Of a stretch of 64,000 nucleotides of DNA, positions 46,646-57,639 are shown piece by piece (the first letter of the stretch is position 1; every line of letters starts with the position of its first letter). The translations under genes and the position numbers were made by a program. The DNA comes from Ciborinia camelliae (lineage: Eukaryota > Ascomycota > Leotiomycetes > Helotiales > Sclerotiniaceae), in contig JANPYM010000009.1 in the NCBI GenBank assembly GCA_025890175.1, positions 2,038,250 to 2,102,249 of the forward strand, read 5' to 3'. The notes under the pieces were generated by a model. It was not told the DNA's origin, searched no databases, and worked only from the letters and a program-made list of their open reading frames with translations.

Positions 46646-48908
46646 AGAAGTATCTAAGACCGAATCGAAAGGGAAAGAATTAATATTATTAATTGAATTG
46701 ATTTGGTTTGGTTTGAGAACCTTAATGAAAGGTTGAGTCTTTTAAAATGAGGTTGGGATTTGATTCCTACGGGTAGGTACCTAGGTATCTAGTAATAATA
46801 TGATGATCCGTAGATATTATATATTTGTACTCCGTAATATACCTCACAAAAAATACCGAATAGAGAGGAGGGGTCACCGGTATTAATGCAGGTACCTATC
46901 TACCTCCAGCTACCTACCTAGGTACCTACCTACAGACGTAAATAGATAAGTAAATGCCTACCTACCTACCTATATAACATCGAATTAATCTTCTCTATCC
47001 ATAGATAGGTATATATATACCTGCCTACCTATCTATCTACCTATCTATGAATTAATCAATGTCAATATCCTATACTAGATAATAAAATAGATCAAACATC
47101 TACCTACAAGAGAACGTGGACGGGAATAATAACACCTACCTAGGTAAAACGAACGGCCCACGGCCCACTCACGGCATAAAAAAGAGGATCGGGCGGGAAG
47201 AAGAAGGAAGAAGGAAGAAAGAAGAAAAGAAACCTTGAGGAGAAAGGAAAAAAAAATTATTGGAAATTTTTGACATGTGATTGTTCTTTGAAAGCTTCCA
47301 TCTTATGGATATTGAAGGTTCTCCCGACTCCCGAGTCCCGTCCGAATACCTAGGTAGGTACGATGTGGATTATTTATGCCTTGGCTAGGTGGATGTTGTG
47401 AGGTGAGTTGTGAGTTGGAAGTTGTAATGGCTGATTGATTGATTGATATTTTGAGGTATTGTATTGGGATGGGATGCGTATGGGTATGGGTATGGTATAT
47501 ATGGATGGTATCTGGGTATGGATAATCTGGGTATGAAGATGAAGATGGAGATGGAGGATCAAATTAATAATACCTAGGTAAGGACCAATCAATAAGACTA
47601 GATATCACATTCATCCTATAAGAATTCGAGTCTCGAATATTTTAGTTGCGTGTATATTTTCTCTTCCTGAAGATTCCGAAGAAGTTGGATGAACTTATAT
47701 TGTTGGTTTATATGTTTGTATATCATGCTGGGTGTGATATTCCTTGTTATTCCTACCCATCCCTATTCATTCTCTTACTTCTAACCTCACCCTGTAAGTT
47801 TACTTTTGATTCTCATTAATATATACGGAGTATTCTACCGATTCAAACCTGGAATTTTATATTATAGGAAGCTGCAGCTCGGAAATAAGATTCTATTCTT
47901 CAAACCGTTCTTGTGAGGGTGACCCTAAACTAGGTAATATCAGAATATCAGATGTCAATTTGATCCCATACCCAGTCCCCAATCCCTCACACCTTATCTC
48001 ACAATACCGTACCGCTTTTACAATTCCCATTCACAATAACTACCTACCTATAGTGACCGTGACGGCAAACTGGACTCGAGTACGTACTCCATAGATAGGA
48101 TTCAGATATTTTGTATTAAGAGGTCGACGAATTGCATTGTTCTCCTTGTCCCTTTTCTTTCTCTCTTTCTCTCTTTCTCTCTCTATAAGAAATTCAAACC
48201 AAATCCATTGAAAGAACTCGCCATCTACTTATATTGGATCCATCGCTCACCAGTGAGTGGCCTGCCTGCCTTATCAACCAAATTCAATTGGTCTTGGTCT
48301 TGGTCTAATAAGGTTGTTCTTGTTCTCCCCCACCATACATAATAAACATCACCTACCTGGATGTAAAACGGAGTAAAAAGGCCAGGCCAATATTATTAAA
48401 GTCTAGTGCAGAACCTCCTCACTCAACCTTGGAACTCAATCTCAAACCTAGAATCCTACCAAAAAAAGACTCTCCAACCAATTCAATTCAAGAAGCATCC
48501 TTTCCCAACACAACAACAACTCTTCAAATCTTGAGAGAGAAAGTCTATATGTGTTTCATCATCTGGAATTTGGATTTAAGGAATACACGTTAAGTTTAGA
48601 AATCTTAATGTTCCTCATCAATTTCTTCTTCCTTTCAAAAAAGGTTCTCGAAGGAATCACATCGACCTCATGAACCCTTCACTTATTAATTTTCCCACCT
48701 CAAATCAAGCGCCCTCATGAGAAATCAGACATCACACAGCACATGTTATCATAGTCTACCTCCCTACCGTCACTGTCACAGTCACAGTCACACAACTATC
48801 TATCTAATCTAACGTCGATTCTAAAAATCTATCACTTTGTACATACATCACCGTTACTCTTTCAAACGTCCTTTCAAATCCTTTGATAACCTTTCTTTTA
48901 CGGCACTC

Positions 48909-50446
48909 ATGCTTGCAGTTCAACTTCCTAGTATGGGTTCGTCGAAGCCACCGAACCTCGATATGCCATTTGGCTGTAAGTATCCTTCTATACATCTACG
49001 AACATGAGACTCGAGAGTGAGTACAAGGAGAAAAAATAAAGTACTTACTAATATGATGGGTCAGATGCGTTTGATTCAAGTTCCACATTTCCTTTCCCCT
49101 CACCTACAGCTCCCGCACCAGGTCCTCCATTACTCGATGATAGCGAATCCAACCTTCTCGATAGCTTTTTCGATGGTGTAAGCTCCGATCATTTTAATTA
49201 CGATTTCTTTTCAAATACACAACATGGAGGGGAACTGGGTGGAGGAGGATGGGAGGAGTTACCACCGACATTTATGGGAACGAGAGTGACTTTTGATCAA
49301 CAATCTCAACCGACACATGAAATGTCGACGACCATGATGAATTTTGGTGAAATGAATAATGGAATGCCTCCCCCACTATCTCAAGCTCCTCCACCACCTT
49401 CAACCACATCTGCCGATGTTTTGGCAGCTGCTACGGTATTACAAAATGGTTCGAATGCGAATGCGCGATCGCATAGTATGAGTAGTGAAGCATTATTTGG
49501 AAATCATGGTTTACCACCTCCATCATCAAATCATCAAATCAGACCACAATCCATGTCACATTCACATTCACATTATCCCACCCCAATATCAGGACTCGAT
49601 AGACCTCGAGATGGATTTATGCGCGATACATTATTTACCGAGATGATGTTTGGACCCAACCATGCGGGACCGGATTTAATTCGAAGACCTAAACCTGTAC
49701 CTCAAAAAGTTGATATCCGATGGGGTTCTGATGCGGGATTTGCATCATCTCAAGGATTTGTTCCTCCATCCAATGCGTCCAAGATTGAGGAGGCGGAAAG
49801 CAAAAGATTACAGGCGTTGGATGAGTTTATTGGGGCAGCTTTAGGTGCGGAAAGTAGTGCCGAGAATACGAGATCGAATAGTCCGACGATGCAAAGGAAT
49901 ATATCAACACAACCAAGACCAAGTTCGGGGATCATCAAAGAAGAAGAAACAGAACCACCAAGGAAACGACGGAAGAGTAAATTTAACCCCACGGAAGATG
50001 GAGGAGAAAATGATATCGAGGAATCACAACCTAAAATCGATATCAGGAAAAAGCGGAAATCCGTTGTAAAGGGAAGTGATCATTCACCGGGAGCAGGAGC
50101 GGGAGCAGGAGCGGGAGCAGGAGCGGGAGCGGGATCGGGATCGGGGGTAGGATCATCGGAAGGAATTCACAAACGACGAAAATCCACATCGACGACGACG
50201 ACGAAAACCACGACGAGGGAGAATCTCACGGAGGGTCAAAAGCGTGAAAATCACATCAAGAGTGAACAAAAACGACGGACGCTGATCCGGGAAGGGTTTG
50301 AGGATCTGGGGGAATTGGTGCCTGGGTTGAAGGGGGGTGGGTTTAGTAAAAGTGCTATGTTGGTTATGACGGCGGATTGGTTGGAGGAGTTGATGCAGGG
50401 GAATGAGGTTTTGAGAAGGAGGATTGAGAAGGTTGGTGGGAGGTGA
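48909..50446 (+). CDS. bHLH transcription factor
   Basis: Exons 48909-48975 and 49065-50446 give 482 residues; the intron has a GTAAGT donor and a CTAAT branch site. The C-terminus carries a basic helix-loop-helix domain (about 410-478): basic region KRENHIKSEQKRR with the H-x3-E-x3-R type contacts of E-box binders, helix 1 EGFEDLGELVPGL, and helix 2 SKSAMLVMTADWLEELMQGNEVLRRRI. The basic region resembles the Ino4-like group, but I cannot assign an orthologue. Upstream are two putative nuclear-localisation clusters (PPRKRRKSK, HKRRKS) and a proline/serine/glutamine-rich presumptive activation region. A run of about eight Ala-Gly pairs comes from a GAGCGG/GAGCAG repeat. The very long upstream region suggests complex regulation. 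Confidence 0.85.
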
Positions 50447-50454
50447 TATTATGG

Positions 50455-50515
50455 GATGGGTGGATGAATGGGTGGATGGGTGGATGGGTGGATGGGTGGA
50501 TTGGATGGGATGGGA
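50455..50515. repeat. GGATGGGT octanucleotide repeat
   Basis: Repeated TGGATGGG/TGAATGGG units immediately after the bHLH stop codon. Confidence 0.8.
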
Positions 50516-51540
50516 TGGGGAAGTGGAGTTAAATGACGTTAAGGGGATTATGAATGAGAATGGTTAAAGGATGAATGGAATTGAATGGAATGGAATTCTG
50601 GAATTCTGGAATCTTGGAATCTTGGAATCAAATTTCTGTGCTTGCCCTTGGGGTAATGATGGAATGGAAAATGGAAAATGGGAATTGGATGGAAAATGGT
50701 AATAGGAATATGAATAGGAATAGGAATATGAGTATTGAGAGTAAGAGTGGGAGTGGGAGTGAGAGTGGTGGGGTTGGTTGGCTGGCTGACTGGCGTTTGG
50801 ATGGGATTGGTGGGTTGGTTGGTGGATTAGGTTGGTGGAATGGGTTGGTGGAATGGGCTGGTGGATTAGGTTGGTGGATGGGTGGAAGGATGGAAAGATG
50901 GAAATGAGAGTCTTTATCTTATTTTGTTGTATGTTTAGGAATCGTCGATGTATAGGATAGGATGCATGTACAGGATCGATGTACAGGATGCATGGTGTGC
51001 GTAGTGGGATCGATGATGGAATTCGGAGGAGGGGAGGGGGGGTGCGAGAGGAGGGGAAGGGTTTTTATAGGGAGGAGGGGAGGAGGGGAAGGAAGGGAGG
51101 GGAGGGAAGATGATGGAATTGATGGGAATGATGGGAATGCCCATCTATCTTTATAAATAAATCAATCAATCATGAAAATCAATCAATTATGGAAATCAAT
51201 AAATTATGGAAATTAACTATGGAAATTAATCATGGAAATTAACCATGTGGCATTCTCTTGATCTTCTTAGCTGGTAGGTGGGATGTGTAGGATGGAAGAT
51301 GGGATGGAATAGGAGGGAGGTAAAGAGGATTTTAAGAAGGGGATGAGGAGGGGTGGGATAAGAGGAGGGGATGGAGGGGATGGAGGGGATGGAGGGGATG
51401 AAGGAAATAGGTTGGAATGGGATTGAATGGGATTGAATGGGTATGAGAGAGAGGAGGGGAGGGGATGGGATGGGATGGGATGGGTAGGTAGGTAGGGTAG
51501 ATAGATAGGTATATAAATCCCTTCTCCCTCTTTCTTCAAT

Positions 51541-51720
51541 CCCCTTTCCTCTCAATCGAAATCCCCTTTCCTCTCAATCGAAATCCCCTTTCCTCTCAAT
51601 CGAAATCCCCTTTCCTCTCAATCGAAATCCCCTTTCCTCTCAATCGAAATCCCCTTTCCTCTCAATCGAAATCCCCTTTCCTCTCAATCGAAATCCCCTT
51701 TCCTCTCAATCGAAGTCCCC
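51541..51720. repeat. 22-bp minisatellite, 8 near-identical copies
   Basis: The unit CCCCTTTCCTCTCAATCGAA plus AT recurs at 51541 and every 22 bp up to 51695. Only the last copy differs (GT instead of AT), and a ninth partial CCCC follows. No spacers occur between units, so it is not a CRISPR-like array. Confidence 0.95.
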
Positions 51721-51748
51721 TCGTTAAATGATAAATTATAATTTACAT

Positions 51749-51800
51749 ATATATATATATATATATATAGATATATATAGATATATATAGATATAGATAT
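51749..51800. repeat. AT / ATAG microsatellite
   Basis: A run of AT dinucleotides passes into ATATAG units. Confidence 0.8.
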
Positions 51801-52118
51801 TGCTATTTTTTTTTATCTTTTAGATACTTTACTTTAAAGTTTATTTTGGATGTCTTATTTTAGATAAGTAGGTATCTAATATGCACCGACAACTACAACA
51901 ACAACTGTAGGTATTTTTTAAGCATTTTTCATTTATCATCCTTTTTCTTTTTCTTGTTCATTCATTCATTCATTCATTTTTCATGCATTTTTCACTTATA
52001 AGTTAAGTCAACTCTTAAGTCAAGTCAAGTCAAGTTAGTAAGTTAAGTTCATCTTACAAATAAATATCTATCTTATTTGTTTGTTCGTATTTTTTTTTTT
52101 TCTTCTATGGTGCTATTT

Positions 52119-52164
52119 TATGTTCATGTTCATGTTCATGTTCATGTTCATGTTCATATTCATA
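52119..52164. repeat. TGTTCA hexanucleotide repeat
   Basis: Six ATGTTC units followed by ATATTC variants. Confidence 0.85.
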
Positions 52165-52450
52165 TTTTTTTCTATATCGATATTCTATAGATATTCTATA
52201 GATATTCTATAGGTATATAGGTATATAGGTATGTAGGTATGTAATCATCATCATTCATATCATATCATATCTGGGTATCATTCCAATCCATTCCATCATC
52301 ATCCACCTCCCCGTCAATCAAACCCCAACCCCAACCCCACCCCCCAGATTTCCCCCACCCCCTCCCCCTCCCCAAACCCATCCACCCATCAAACCCTCCT
52401 CGGCGGAGCCCCTCCCCCATTCCCATTCCCAAAACCACCCCCCTCTCCCT

Positions 52451-54904
52451 CTACCCCAAACCCAAACCCATCCGCCTCCCACAACTCCCTCTCCTTTTCA
52501 TCTCGAACCCAGGGTCCTCGATTCCCATTTCCCGTCCCATTTCCATTTCCATTCCCCTTTCCCATCTGCGCAAGATACGAAAAAGGAGAAGAAAAAGAAG
52601 GAGAAGAAGAAGATTCCTCGTATTTAGGGGCCGGGATCCCGTTGTAGGGGGAGAAGTCTTCGTTGGGGGGAGATCTTCGTGGGGAGAAAGGTGGTTATTG
52701 TGAGGAGGGGAAGAGAGGTTATTGTGAGGAGGGGAATAGGGGGAGGAAGAAGGTGGATTTGGATTTGGATTTGGATTGGGGTTGGATTTCTCTTGTGTCA
52801 TTTCCTGTCCATGGTTTTGATGTTGGTGTTGGTGTTGATATTGATGAGCTTCAACATCTCCCACAGGAGAAAGACCCTCACCCCCACCCCCACCCCCACC
52901 CCCACCCCCACCACGACCCATCCCCCCCTCCGCACGCAATTTATTTCTCGCGCACAACCCGTACAACACGCGACCCAAGCCGACCAGCACAACCACAAGA
53001 TAAACCGCGACGAGAGCCGCCGAGATGAGCGCCTCCTGACGAATAACCCCCTCAAGTTTCCCGCCAACCTTCATGACCGCACGCGTCACCTCATCGGTAG
53101 TACTCGACGCCGGAGCCGCGAGAAAATCATCATCGGCCGAGGAATTCGTGAGGGCGGCCGCGGCGCCCAGCGAAAACACATCGGGGTCGAATTCCGGAAA
53201 CGCGACGTGCGCGTGCGCGCCCACCCACGCGAGACCCGTCTCGATGCCCGCGACCTTGAGCCCGACCAGACATTCAAAGACGCCCATGATGGGGGTGTAC
53301 AGGATGGTGCCGCCGAAGGTGGCGTTGAGCGCGGTCGTCATCTCGGTGGTGAAGACGTCGAGCGTCTTGTCGATGGCGCCGGTCGTCGTGTTGACCCATC
53401 CGAAGAGATCGTCGTTGATTTGGGTATTGGTGCTGTTGATGACGGAATTGGCCGCCAGGGCCCAGGACTCGGATGCGTTGTTCAAGGCCTGCACGACGTG
53501 GTCGGCGAAACCTCCGACCTCGGCGGCGAGCGCGGGGACTTCTTTTTCTAGCGCCCGGAGGAGGAGGTAGTGACAGAGACAGGTGAAGAGACCCGCGACG
53601 CCGAGGGCCAGGACGAACAGCGCGGGGATGGAGGTCGCGTATGCGACGAACCATCGGGCGAGGATTTGATTCTTGGGGCGCGTGAATTGGCGCGCGATCC
53701 GGAGGCCGAATTGCGAGGTGTAGGGGCGGTGCGCTTGGTAGAGAATGTCCATCTCGTTGGTGTAGTGGCGGCTTTTGATCAGGGCGGCTCGTCGCTGCAT
53801 GCTGCGCCATCCCCAGATTTCGCGGTAGGCCATGGGGATGCAGGCGAGGATGGCGGCGAGGAGGAGGATGACGAGCAAGATGATCTTGGCGTCGTCGACG
53901 ACTTTGACGAGACCGACGAAGAAATCTTGAAAGGCCGTGTTGCCCGAACAGAACGTTAGGGATTTCTTTTGCGGGACCGGGAAGACGGAATCGTCAAATT
54001 TGTAGGCGACCATGGATTCATTAACGAGTTTCTTCACCTCCTCGAATGGAAGCTTGATGATGCTATCGGTGAAGTTTTGGACTTGGTCAAATGTTGGAAG
54101 GGAGGCGTTGAGCTTGGCGAGGTCGGCATCCATCTGCGTAGGATCGATTTGAATGCCGTTAAGTTTGTTGATCTCGCTACTCAAGTCGATGGTTGGTGGA
54201 CTAGTCGATTTACCAAAGATGCCACCGATGTTGATCTTGGACAAGAAACTATTCAGGTCATCTTCGAATGTCTTGAGTCCGGATGACATATCCCCGGTGA
54301 TGGTCGCGATGGATTTGTTCATGAAAGCACCGACCTCTTCAATCATCTCAATGGCGACTTCGAGACTACCACTGATGGCCAAAGTGATGAGGCACATATA
54401 TGTTGAGGTCATCATGTGGATGACGAAGAGGACAATTTCTTCCACACCGGTCAGACTCAGGTAAAGCATTTGCATCAACCCATTAACAGCTTTCGTGATC
54501 CCATCAGCGGCCATCTTGTTCACACCTTGCGAGAGATAATGAGGCATCGAAGCCATGGTACTTCCCACGCTCTCAACACTGGTGCATGCCGACAATGCTT
54601 CGGTTTTGGCGCTGGCGATATCATCTTTGATACTCGCCAAGGAGATGAGGAGTCGAACGATGATAAGGAGTAAGAGAACGGTCCATTTATTGATCCAGGT
54701 CTGCGATAGACGTGCTCGAAGACCGAGGTATGGTGTATAATAATCGTCAGCAGGTGCGGCGTTTATATTTGGGGCGTTGGTATTTAGATAAACTCCGTAG
54801 GGTTGCATCTCGTAATGGCGGCGGATGGAAGAACTGCTGGAGACCCGTTGATTTTGTTGACCCTGCTGAGCATGGGAAGATGAATAGCCTTTAAAGGTAT
54901 TCAT
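52451..54904 (-). CDS. PRM1: Plasma membrane fusion protein Prm1
   Basis: Multi-pass membrane protein needed for plasma-membrane fusion during mating and, in filamentous fungi, for hyphal or germling fusion. The single-exon frame gives 817 residues. Family features: N-terminal TPYLGLRARLSQTWINKWTVLLLLIIVRLL, a pair of extracellular loops with sequons and conserved cysteines, SLTFCSGNTAFQDFF before a helix, IPMAYREIWGWRSMQRRA and a final helix ISAALVAVYLVVVLVGLGRVLYGL. After residue ~710 the tail is low complexity (poly-Gly, QH repeats, NP repeats). In the last ~100 residues this frame turns into Leu- and Met/Glu-rich sequence, whereas the -1 frame gives a more protein-like tail ending at 52389. 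A frame slip in a 24/26-bp duplicated stretch near 52690-52735 is likely, so the annotated C-terminus may be wrong. Confidence 0.9.
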   Translation of the reverse strand: MNTFKGYSSSHAQQGQQNQRVSSSSSIRRHYEMQPYGVYLNTNAPNINAAPADDYYTPYLGLRARLSQTWINKWTVLLLLIIVRLLISLASIKDDIASAKTEALSACTSVESVGSTMASMPHYLSQGVNKMAADGITKAVNGLMQMLYLSLTGVEEIVLFVIHMMTSTYMCLITLAISGSLEVAIEMIEEVGAFMNKSIATITGDMSSGLKTFEDDLNSFLSKINIGGIFGKSTSPPTIDLSSEINKLNGIQIDPTQMDADLAKLNASLPTFDQVQNFTDSIIKLPFEEVKKLVNESMVAYKFDDSVFPVPQKKSLTFCSGNTAFQDFFVGLVKVVDDAKIILLVILLLAAILACIPMAYREIWGWRSMQRRAALIKSRHYTNEMDILYQAHRPYTSQFGLRIARQFTRPKNQILARWFVAYATSIPALFVLALGVAGLFTCLCHYLLLRALEKEVPALAAEVGGFADHVVQALNNASESWALAANSVINSTNTQINDDLFGWVNTTTGAIDKTLDVFTTEMTTALNATFGGTILYTPIMGVFECLVGLKVAGIETGLAWVGAHAHVAFPEFDPDVFSLGAAAALTNSSADDDFLAAPASSTTDEVTRAVMKVGGKLEGVIRQEALISAALVAVYLVVVLVGLGRVLYGLCARNKLRAEGGMGRGGGGGGGGGGGEGLSPVGDVEAHQYQHQHQHQNHGQEMTQEKSNPNPNPNPNPPSSSPYSPPHNNLSSPPHNNHLSPHEDLPPTKTSPPTTGSRPLNTRNLLLLLLFLLLFRILRRWERGMEMEMGREMGIEDPGFEMKRRGSCGRRMGLGLG

Positions 54905-56429
54905 CCTAGCAATCTATCTTGAATAAATTACCTCCAGGGTAATGTCGTTGTATTGGGGTTGCAGTGATGCAATACAGTCTATGCAATCTATGCAGGCTGG
55001 TATGATTAGATTGATACTCGAGTAAACCGAAAGATCGAGGGATTACAAAGAAGGTCTCTCAAGTCTCTTGAAAAGGTTGTAATGATTATAGAAGGATTAA
55101 AGTCGACTTGACGATAGAATTCTAAGATGGTTGTGGTTGAATAATGATATTGTGAATAATTAATAAGTGTATTAGGAGTCACAATAGAGAACTTGCTCTA
55201 TTGTTTCTATTGTTGAATGTAGCCGAAGCGAATAATTAATTGTATTGTATTGTATTGTAGTGATTGTTCTAAAGACAACAGAAAAAGAAAATCCCAAGCG
55301 AATGGGATTTGTATGCAAAAATGGGAGAAAGGAGGAGAAAGAAACAAACATTTGTTGAGGAAGTTCACTTTTAATACCTACAGAAAGAAGTAAGTATACA
55401 AAGAAAATCTTTCAACCCACGTAACAAGAACCCCAGAAGCTATTTTGAGATGCAAGACCCAGCCCGAGGTTGAAACCCAGAAATCCGTGAATAATTTTTT
55501 GGGTTTGGGAATCACCATGAGATGAATTGTCATGGATCACCTGGGCAATCGTGGATGCGCTGGATCTTTGAATGGGAAAAAAAAGTCATGTTTGATATCT
55601 GGTTCGTCCTCGATGATTGTGGGTTTGAGATGGTACAGGCGCGATGCCAGATAAAGATGGGGTTAACGGGGGTGGATAGCCGCCTTCCCCTCCTCAAAAT
55701 GTCTCCTGGCCAATAGATTGATGGTTCCATCATTGATGTATGACTGACGCGATGTGATGATTGAAATTTGATGGGATGGTAGGGCTAGGGCTAGGACTTA
55801 TGATTTCGAAAATAACTCTGGTGGCTCTGGTGGATACAATTCAGGTGAGATGATCGTTCCAGTTTTCGTGATACCGAGAAAGGATTGGTACTGGTTGATC
55901 GAGCAGGACTTCCTTATACATTATTCCTGATGAAACCTGATACGGGCATTATCTGTACTATCTGTATAAAAACGTATGGATATCCTCTAAAATAAAAATA
56001 ATGAACTTTGATCATATACCATAATATAATGAAATTGTTTGTCGATACAGAAGCATCATGAGAACGATGCGAACTTTGAAGGTACCTATTCATCCATCAT
56101 TCAAAAGTTACATCTCCGATGATATTTCACAAAAGCTTCTTCACTTGGTAAATACAATACCGATCATATTGGTGTAAACATTGATGATAGTTTTCAACTC
56201 TGAACTTTACTATCATGATTTATGAATGCATCATTCATGAATTCATTCATTCATTCATCTCATCATCCATCAAGAAAAGTCCCAACCATTCAATGAAAGA
56301 ATGAAAGCCCGAGTAATTCAGTAAACTGAACTGAACTGAAGTATGAAGTATAAAGTCTGAAGCATAAAGCAAATCAGAGACATCATCAAGAAAAGGGAGT
56401 CAATCAGCCAGTCAGTCAGTCTATCTTCC

Positions 56430-56474
56430 AAAAGACCACAATAAAGACCACAATAAAGACCACAATAAAGACCA
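56430..56474. repeat. 13-bp tandem repeat (AAAGACCACAATA)
   Basis: Three full units and a partial one. Confidence 0.85.
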
Positions 56475-56910
56475 TTCTCCATTCTCGCATCCATCCATCC
56501 CCAAGATATTTCCAGATAAAGGTACCTACCTACCTAATAGATATCCAATAAATCAACTCCCATCAGCTAGCTAGCTAGCTGCCTAGCTACCTTACCTTAA
56601 TCTCAGAAGCTGGGATGAAATGGTTGGTATCTAGGTATCCAGTGAGGAGTGAAGGAGAGCGAAACAAAGTAAAGTAAAATAAAGAAAAGTAAAGAAAAAG
56701 AAGAGCATCAAATTGAATCAAATCGAATCAAAACCAAAGTGACAATGATTCTCAATTTTGCCTGCTTGCCAACATTACCTACCTATAGGCCACGCTAAAT
56801 CAAACAATCACTTCATGCCATCATAGCCCACCTATCTATCAATCATGCATGAAACCCTCCACCGGCCGGTAGATAAAAATAAATAAAAACGACACCACCC
56901 CAGCAATAAC

Positions 56911-56933
56911 CAACCAACCAACCAACCAACCAA
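56911..56933. repeat. CCAA tetranucleotide repeat
   Basis: Five to six consecutive ACCA units. Confidence 0.75.
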
Positions 56934-57592
56934 TAAAGTTGACCTCGGGAATTATGTACTCCATACCTACCTACCTAGTATTACCTACAGCTATCAATTA
57001 TATTTCGATTCATGACCCCTCATTTCATCCCCCCCTCATTTCATCCCCTCTACATTTAAGTTATTACTATAGGTAAGCGCCATCCATCTATGAATAATAA
57101 ATCCTCTCTCTACCCTACTCCCTCTGGAGAAGTCAGAAGCTAAACCTGCACATCCTCATCCATCCGATGGCACAGCCCAAACGATTAGAGAAGAGAGGAA
57201 AAGAGAAAAAAGAGAGGCGTAACCAACTAACCAACTAACAAACAAACAATAAACCAATAAACCAACTAACAATAAACCAATAATAATAAGAATCTTACTT
57301 CATCTTCGATACCTCCAGCTACCTACCTACCTACTACATCCATACCCTACATCCAGCTACCTCCAGCTACTACCTATACAAACCTATGCAAATCTATGCA
57401 AACCTAACCTAACCCGGGGCTGATCCGAATATGGGTTATCAGAAGTTGAAAATAATATAATAAATAAAGGTCAAGTATCACTCATGTCACTGTATGAGGG
57501 ATGAATTCCTTTAAAAATATAAAAGTAATGGTCAGGTACTCGAGGGAGTTTTTTTATTACATATACGATCCGTGGTATCTTTATCTTTAATC

Positions 57593-57630
57593 TTCCTTCC
57601 TTCCTTCCCTCCTTCCCTCCTTCCCTCCCT
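57593..57630. repeat. CCTT/CCCT pyrimidine microsatellite
   Basis: CTTCCTTCC and CTCCTTCC units just downstream of the ARMH3-like stop codon. Confidence 0.75.
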
Positions 57631-57639
57631 CAAAAAAAT

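Larger units (their letters stand above)
45340..48908. other. Microsatellite-rich upstream region / long leader of the bHLH gene
   Basis: No coding region is seen. The stretch is dense in TAGGTAGG/CCTACCTA words, dinucleotide-like and pentanucleotide repeats, and CT-rich tracts close to 48150-48185. It probably holds the promoter and long 5' untranslated region of the transcription-factor gene. Confidence 0.5.
50447..52388. other. Intergenic region with many simple repeats
   Basis: Lies between the convergent bHLH gene and PRM1. GGATGG-type repeats at 50455-50515, GAATGG/GGTTGG purine-rich DNA to about 51530, then a 22-bp minisatellite and AT and TGTTCA microsatellites. No gene is visible. 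Confidence 0.5.
54905..57639. other. Intergenic region, PRM1 upstream side
   Basis: Contains the PRM1 promoter and a microsatellite-rich stretch (56.2-57.4 kb) with CCTA/TACC clusters, a 13-bp repeat and CCAA repeats. No gene is supported. Confidence 0.45.

Noticed and set aside
50575..50907. 110-codon frame rich in Gly, Met, Asn and Trp after the bHLH gene
   Set aside because: It derives from GAATGG/GGATGG simple repeats.
51541..51720. Regular 22-bp repeats considered as a CRISPR array
   Set aside because: Units are directly adjacent with no spacers, and the genome is eukaryotic; it is a minisatellite.
53073..53570. Long plus-strand frames of up to 290 codons opposite PRM1
   Set aside because: Antisense shadows of the GC-rich PRM1 exon; the minus-strand frame carries all family motifs and membrane helices.
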